Below are positions 36,162 to 40,694 of a stretch of DNA of 40,694 nucleotides, piece by piece; the first letter of the stretch is position 1; each line of letters begins with the position of its first letter. The stretch spans positions 1 through 40,694 of the forward strand of contig JAQWSL010000016.1 in NCBI GenBank assembly GCA_029243225.1, given 5' to 3'. The position numbers and the translations under genes are program-made. The notes below the pieces were generated by a model that did no database searches, had not been told where the DNA came from, and saw nothing but the letters and a program-made list of their open reading frames with translations. The stretch comes from Flavobacteriales bacterium (GTDB lineage: Bacteria > Bacteroidota > Bacteroidia > Flavobacteriales_D > Parvicellaceae).

Positions 36162-37282
36162 TTACAACTAATATTTACACCCCCTGTAAGATTTGAAATG
36201 GCAGTGATTTGATCTGTAGAATCTGTACAAAATTTGAATTCAGAAGTTAGTTGCCCTTTACATAATTCTAAAATAGAACCATCTGAAAAACTTCCTGTAA
36301 TAGCAACTTGGTACTTGCTACCGAACAAACCTATTCCATCTCCACTAATATTAGTGAAAGATGGTCTTTCAGTAACCACACCAGTAGCAGGCTCATTAAC
36401 TTCCATATAAGTGTTTAAGTCTTCATTTCCTGTGCTAACAATAAAATCAACAGCTTTAACCTTTCTTTTTACAACATCTTGTTCGTTAGGGTAATCATTT
36501 AACCTGCTAGCTACCATTTCATAAAATGCTTGACCAGAAATGTTTTTAAACATATTGTCTCCACCACTTAATGCTTCTCCAGAACCAATTGCATTTTGAG
36601 AACCTAAATTCCAGTAAATTGTTTTTGGAAAAGTTCCAGCACTTGTAACCTCATCATACCTAAAAGACATAAGTAGTTCGTATCTTTTTCCTTTTGGTGC
36701 TGTTTTCCATTTTACCTGAGGATCATAATAAACATCTGAAGTCCCTAAATCAACATCTGCAAAGTTCAACCCATTTATACCTAAAGAAAGTTCAAAAAGG
36801 TAATCAAAACTCAAACCTGAGCCATCGATTAAAAAAGTTTCAGCTGTAACATCTTGAGCTATTTCGTCAACAGAAACGACCAGTTTATACAAATCTTCAT
36901 CATTCAAAGGAACAGTAGGAATAAAATAAAACACCTTTTGTGAATCGGTATAAAAAATTCCATCATCTAAATTATCTACCCATAATTCTTCTAAAGGGTA
37001 GGTTTGAATTGGAAAAGAAGAACCAAGAACATATTGATCAACTCTTGCAGAAACATTGCTAAACATCATGCTATCATTTATAGCAGCATAATCTACATTA
37101 TTTCCGTCTCCAATAAAAGATTTATTAATCTTTACAAACTGAGTATCTTGAGATTGATCTAATAAACCATAGACGATTGGAACAGCTTTGTATGGAGCGT
37201 TAATATCAAAATCAGTTTTACACGCAACAGTAATAAATGAAATTGATAAGACAAGGCATATATAAGAAAATAATTTATTCAT
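36158..37282 (-). CDS. DUF4249-type lipoprotein
   Basis: A 374-residue predicted lipoprotein from the ATG at 37280-37282. Signal peptide MNKLFSYICLVLSISFITVAC: lipobox TVAC, Cys21 lipidated. An upstream in-frame stretch of 26 hydrophobic residues is discounted because this ATG gives a standard lipobox start. The mature N terminus (KTDFDINAPYKAVPIVYGLLDQSQDTQFVKI) is the characteristic opening of the DUF4249 family of Bacteroidota, often found with TonB-dependent transport or surface systems. Function unknown. The gene starts about 120 bases beyond the hairpin that ends the neighbouring T9SS gene. Confidence 0.84.
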   Translation of the reverse strand: MNKLFSYICLVLSISFITVACKTDFDINAPYKAVPIVYGLLDQSQDTQFVKINKSFIGDGNNVDYAAINDSMMFSNVSARVDQYVLGSSFPIQTYPLEELWVDNLDDGIFYTDSQKVFYFIPTVPLNDEDLYKLVVSVDEIAQDVTAETFLIDGSGLSFDYLFELSLGINGLNFADVDLGTSDVYYDPQVKWKTAPKGKRYELLMSFRYDEVTSAGTFPKTIYWNLGSQNAIGSGEALSGGDNMFKNISGQAFYEMVASRLNDYPNEQDVVKRKVKAVDFIVSTGNEDLNTYMEVNEPATGVVTERPSFTNISGDGIGLFGSKYQVAITGSFSDGSILELCKGQLTSEFKFCTDSTDQITAISNLTGGVNISCN

Positions 37283-37401
37283 GTTTTTTAAAAAAAATAA
37301 AAGTAAGTTATAAATAAAACATATTACAATAATATTTAACAAACGGAGTAATTTAATCATTCAACGGCAAAAATTAATTTTTAACTCAATTTATTTATCA
37401 C

Positions 37402-37434
37402 AAAAAAAAGCCTTCATTAAAATGAAGACTTTTT
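37402..37434 (-). terminator. Intrinsic terminator after the SprB-repeat T9SS gene
   Basis: Hairpin CTTCATT / AATGAAG (37412-37418, 37421-37427) with a 2-base loop; pairing continues past one mismatch into a run of A on the left (37402-37409), which reads as T on the minus strand. It lies 18 bases past the stop of the 792-residue T9SS gene and can work in both directions, but its upstream gene on minus is the obvious client. Confidence 0.85.
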
Positions 37435-37451
37435 AAAATTCATTTTCACTA

Positions 37452-39830
37452 TTAATCTAAAAGTATTTTTGTAGTAGCCGTATTCTCCTCTACAGTAATT
37501 TGAATGAAGTATATTCCTCGTTCAAAACTAGAGAGGTCAACTTGAATCAATTGATTGCCATTAAATTCTATCAATTCAACTAATTTACCTGTAGCATCAA
37601 ATATTTTCCCAGAAAAATTCTCCCCTACTATAGCTAAAGGCTGAATGTTAAACACACTATTAGTAGGATTAGGATAAAAACTAAATGATGACAATAATTG
37701 ATTGTTTATACTTAATTGACTTCCTACAGTAATAGTTAATGATGACCAACAACCATTAGTATCTGTAACTATAACAGAATATGGTCCTACATCTAAACCA
37801 AAAAGATCTTCATTATCATCATTATCTCCAACACCATCATTGTCCCAATCATATAAAAAAGGCCAAGCATTTCCAAAAACTAATAAATCGATATATCCGT
37901 CATTTCCAAACATAACATCATTTGAAGTAGCTGATATAACTGGAGTTGGTATAGTAGTTACTACAGCTGTATCAGATGAATGACAACCTAAAGAATCAAC
38001 AACATCAACATAGTAAGTACCACCAGAACTTATACTTATTAATGAAGTTGTTTCTGATGTATTCCATGTATAAGTTTCAAAACCAGTAGTTGCTCTAAAG
38101 TCGGTTGGATTACCATCACAAATAATTGCATCGTCAATAGTAACTGGAGCACTTTCATTTATGTCAATAGTTAATTCAATAACACAACCAACATCATCAG
38201 CAACAGTTAAAACATAAGACCCTCCCGAAACATAGGTTGTATCAGCAGATGAACCCATATCCCAAGAATATGAATAATTATATGGTGGATTTGATGAACA
38301 ATTTTCAAATTGAACAATTGGTCTATTAACAGAAGTGCCAGTAATATTACTTGCTCCACACACAGTGCTGTTATCAGCTCTATAATATACAGTAGAAGTA
38401 AAAGGTGTTATGTTACATGCCATACTTGGATTATTTGTAAAAGATGAATTATTAAAACATGTTTCTACAATAATATTGTCTGAACCATTCCAATAAAAAG
38501 GGTTTGCAAATGAATACCAATTCCATCCTACAGAAATCATAACATCATTCATTGGATAAACTTCTGATGTCGCAGTATCATTGAAAGCTAAGGCATCAGT
38601 AGCAGGTGTACAACCTACTTTAATATTCCAATTTGTTAAATTTTGACTTGCAGTTCCTAGGTTATCAATATAAAAGGCTAATCCCGAAAGATTTCCAGGT
38701 TGCACACCTGCTGCAACAAGTTCACTAGCCAAATACAACATTTGATGTCTTGCTCCCCAATACCAATTCCCCAAAGGAGATGGATAAGTTGTTCCTCCAA
38801 CAAGAATATCATTTGTTCCTACTTGCAAAGAATCAACAGGTCCTGAGCAACCATAAGATGATAATCCACAATTTCCACCAACTGTTGGCACACCTCCAGT
38901 AATAGAATCAATAACTAAATAACCCATACTATCTGTACAAATCCAATTTGATGGTGTATGTGCATAAGCGTTTAAAGCAACAGTAGAAGTAGGAGCATTA
39001 ATAGTTGCACAATCTGTAATAACATCTCCATTAGCATCTGTCATAGTAACGCAATATGAACCAGCAGCTAAACCAGAAATAGTTTGAGTTGAGGCACCGT
39101 TATCCCAAGAATAGGTAATTGGAGCAATTCCATAATTATTTGTCGCTGTCAACTCACCAGAATTTAATCCAAAACAATAATTATCTTGTACAATTGATAT
39201 TGATCCATTAAATGAAGTTTCAATAACATTAAAATCATCAATAGCCATATCAGATCCAAAACTTATACCTGTTGCAGCAACTATTCTGATTTGTACAGAA
39301 TCTTCTCCAGCAAATGAAGAAAGATCACTAATTAAAACTTGCCAAACATCTTGATTGTCTGTCATTGGGGTAACTATTTGTGTCCACACTGAACCTAACC
39401 CAGTTCTGAGGTCAACAGCCATTGTTCCCATGTCAGCACCATACATGTGATAAGCAAAATTCATTTCTATTCCACCCGTGATTGTAGAAAAATCAAACCA
39501 TGGAGATTCTAAGTTTCTAGTATCAGAAGTACATCCAGATGTTTCAGTTACCATGTATCTACCACCAGTAACTCCAGGATTGTAATCAGCACCACCATTA
39601 ATAGTTGGCCCAGTGTTAGTAGATCCAGTTCCATTATTATCTGAAGACCAATCGTTACCACCATCTGCAACATCATTGACCCATAGAGAACCAACACTCA
39701 TAAAATAAGGCCCACAATTAGAGGCACCTGTTTCAGCTTCAAAATCTTCATTATATGGAAATGTGTTTATTGTCTGAGCGATTGCTCCGGTACAAATCAT
39801 TAATCCAATAGCAAGTAATATTCTTTTCAC
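37452..39830 (-). CDS. T9SS type A secreted protein with MAM-like and SprB-repeat domains
   Basis: A 792-residue secreted protein. Signal peptide 1-18 (MKRILLAIGLMICTGAIAQ). About 25-200 resemble a MAM/concanavalin-like domain (YNEDFEAETG, LESPWFDFSTITGGIEMNFAYHM, DMAIDDFNVIE). A SprB repeat is at about 208-280 (YCFGLNSGELTATNNYGIAPITYSWDNGASTQTISGLAAGSYCVTMTDANG). About 290-520 form a module with repeated Cys and Trp; two further SprB/PKD-like stretches follow (YSYSWDMGSSADTTYVSGGSYVLTVADDVGC; YTWNTSETTSLISISSGGTYYVDVVDSLGC). The C-terminal type A sorting domain has FSFYPNPTNSVFNIQPL and a final TTKILLD. An adhesin-like role is inferred from the SprB relation to gliding. Confidence 0.88.
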   Translation of the reverse strand: MKRILLAIGLMICTGAIAQTINTFPYNEDFEAETGASNCGPYFMSVGSLWVNDVADGGNDWSSDNNGTGSTNTGPTINGGADYNPGVTGGRYMVTETSGCTSDTRNLESPWFDFSTITGGIEMNFAYHMYGADMGTMAVDLRTGLGSVWTQIVTPMTDNQDVWQVLISDLSSFAGEDSVQIRIVAATGISFGSDMAIDDFNVIETSFNGSISIVQDNYCFGLNSGELTATNNYGIAPITYSWDNGASTQTISGLAAGSYCVTMTDANGDVITDCATINAPTSTVALNAYAHTPSNWICTDSMGYLVIDSITGGVPTVGGNCGLSSYGCSGPVDSLQVGTNDILVGGTTYPSPLGNWYWGARHQMLYLASELVAAGVQPGNLSGLAFYIDNLGTASQNLTNWNIKVGCTPATDALAFNDTATSEVYPMNDVMISVGWNWYSFANPFYWNGSDNIIVETCFNNSSFTNNPSMACNITPFTSTVYYRADNSTVCGASNITGTSVNRPIVQFENCSSNPPYNYSYSWDMGSSADTTYVSGGSYVLTVADDVGCVIELTIDINESAPVTIDDAIICDGNPTDFRATTGFETYTWNTSETTSLISISSGGTYYVDVVDSLGCHSSDTAVVTTIPTPVISATSNDVMFGNDGYIDLLVFGNAWPFLYDWDNDGVGDNDDNEDLFGLDVGPYSVIVTDTNGCWSSLTITVGSQLSINNQLLSSFSFYPNPTNSVFNIQPLAIVGENFSGKIFDATGKLVELIEFNGNQLIQVDLSSFERGIYFIQITVEENTATTKILLD

Positions 39831-39959
39831 TTTTGTACGTTTTATATTAAAAGTATAACAATTTGTTAATTAAAAAAAAATATGCCTCTGTTTAAAAAAG
39901 TAATATTAAATATGCATTTTAGTAAGATAATGTAAGAACATCAAGTGGAAAGGGAAGCA

Positions 39960-40694
39960 TTAATTTTTAACTAGCTTTTCAAATTTAGCTTTAACACCAT
40001 CAGAAGCCTTTAACAAGTAAACTCCATTAGAAAGGAAATTCAAATTCAGTTCTTTACTAAACGGATTATTGAGAGTGTTTATTTTTTCAGATAGAATCAA
40101 TTTTCCAAAAGTATCATAAATTTCAAATTCAAGATTATTTGAAAAACCATCAAATTCAACATTAAAAATACCGTTACTTGGATTTGGAGACACTTTCATT
40201 ATTGCAGAAGCTCTTTCATCAATATTAAGGCCATAACCTACAGTAAAATAATGAACAATGTCTTTACCAAAATCTCCATCAAACATTTTTAACGTAGGTC
40301 CTCCTACCGCTTTTATTCTAAAAGATCCATTTCCATCATTATTGGCAAAGAAAGATAAACCATCTTGACCACTATCTAACAGCTCTAATCTATAGCAACC
40401 AGGGTCTAAATTAACAGTATCTCTATATAATGTAGCATTTTGAAAATCTGTTCTTGAAAAAACAACATTTCCAGAGCCATCTTTTATGTATAAATCATTT
40501 TCATAAGCTGCATTGTTTGTTGATGTCCACAATATTATATCTGATTGATACATAGGTGGAACGTCAAAATCAACAGAATATATATTGTTCAATGAGTAAT
40601 CATCTAAAGTACCATTTGCAGTTACCGCTTCTACATGGAATTCTTGACAATACTGAGCATGATCCCAAAAATAGGGACCAGAAATAGGCAGCTC
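39960..40694 (-). CDS. C-terminal part of a T9SS type A secreted protein (5' end outside window)
   Basis: The frame is open to the window edge (244 residues visible before the stop); the apparent start at 40592 is an internal TTG. The visible portion begins ELPISGPYFWDHAQYCQEFHVEA, then a beta-sandwich module with VPPMYQSDIILWTSTNNAA, NLDPGCYRLELLDSGQDGLSFFANNDGNGSFRIK and VHYFTVGYGL, and ends with a type A sorting domain (SPNPSNGIFNVEFDG, FEIYDTFGKLILSEK, SNGVYLLKASDG, FEKLVKN). The PGCY-DSGQDGLSFFANNDG wording recurs in Bacteroidota secreted proteins, including some labelled PNGase-F-related, but the fragment is too short to name the enzyme. It is separated by 129 bases from the 792-residue T9SS gene; I see no hairpin there. 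Confidence 0.82.
   Translation of the reverse strand, partial: ELPISGPYFWDHAQYCQEFHVEAVTANGTLDDYSLNNIYSVDFDVPPMYQSDIILWTSTNNAAYENDLYIKDGSGNVVFSRTDFQNATLYRDTVNLDPGCYRLELLDSGQDGLSFFANNDGNGSFRIKAVGGPTLKMFDGDFGKDIVHYFTVGYGLNIDERASAIMKVSPNPSNGIFNVEFDGFSNNLEFEIYDTFGKLILSEKINTLNNPFSKELNLNFLSNGVYLLKASDGVKAKFEKLVKN

Noticed and set aside
37283-37360. N-terminal hydrophobic extension of the DUF4249 lipoprotein
   Set aside because: The ATG at 37282 gives a standard lipobox signal peptide; the extension would place a second hydrophobic stretch in front of it.

Overview
The window is about 41 kb of AT-rich chromosome from a member of the Bacteroidota, most likely a marine Flavobacteriales-type bacterium. 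Five lines of evidence support this: several exported proteins with type IX secretion (T9SS) C-terminal sorting domains, one of them of the gliding-motility (type B) kind; Bacteroidota-typical families (DUF4249 lipoprotein, DUF3109, GEVED, SprB repeat, a bacterial GGGP synthase); an atpD-atpC pair split from the rest of the ATP synthase genes, with a short epsilon subunit; little visible Shine-Dalgarno sequence before start codons; and promoter elements of the TTG / TAnnTTTG type. I see no rRNA, tRNA, CRISPR array, prophage or insertion sequence.

Layout. 1-318 is the end of a probable outer-membrane barrel gene. 315-7848 is one minus-strand run with gaps of at most 38 bases: WG-repeat protein, folE, cysS, an exported C1 peptidase, yidD, an ACMSD-type decarboxylase and an M1 metallopeptidase. 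7921-9887 is a tightly packed plus-strand trio: phosphopantetheinyl transferase, heptaprenyl/geranylgeranylglyceryl phosphate synthase and a TenI/ThiE-like protein. 9962-12047 holds a glucosaminidase-LysM protein and prfB (release factor 2), which needs a +1 programmed frameshift. 12194-17407 is a 1737-residue T9SS adhesin-like protein with five copies of a ~516-bp, two-PKD repeat. Then come an ArsC-like protein, a 51-residue membrane ORF on the opposite strand, fumC, a 53-residue membrane ORF and a prohibitin-like protein.

20440-24893 (minus) holds nrdA and nrdB, strongly similar to the eukaryotic class Ia enzyme, preceded by a ~490-bp leader region and a DUF3109 gene. 25021-28642 holds two T9SS type A proteins, followed by a convergent small lipoprotein. 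29073-31196 is glyS-rnhB, facing a P-loop ATPase. 31964-32671 is a pair of phasin-like paralogues facing atpC-atpD. 34643-36161 is ribF plus an overlapping LRR protein, facing a DUF4249 lipoprotein. Two more T9SS type A proteins close the window, the last cut by its end.

Most of the window is housekeeping: translation (cysS, glyS, prfB), nucleotide supply (nrdAB, rnhB), cofactors (folE, ribF), energy (fumC, atpDC) and membrane insertion (yidD), interleaved with surface or secreted proteins. The points most worth checking are an NrdA that ends without the usual C-terminal redox cysteine pair, five convergent gene pairs that each overlap by exactly four bases through interlocked stop codons, the recently homogenised cysteine-paired PKD repeat array, and the PPTase/GGGPS/TenI-like trio with altered motif residues. 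I do not see clear evidence for a wholly new defence or mobile system.
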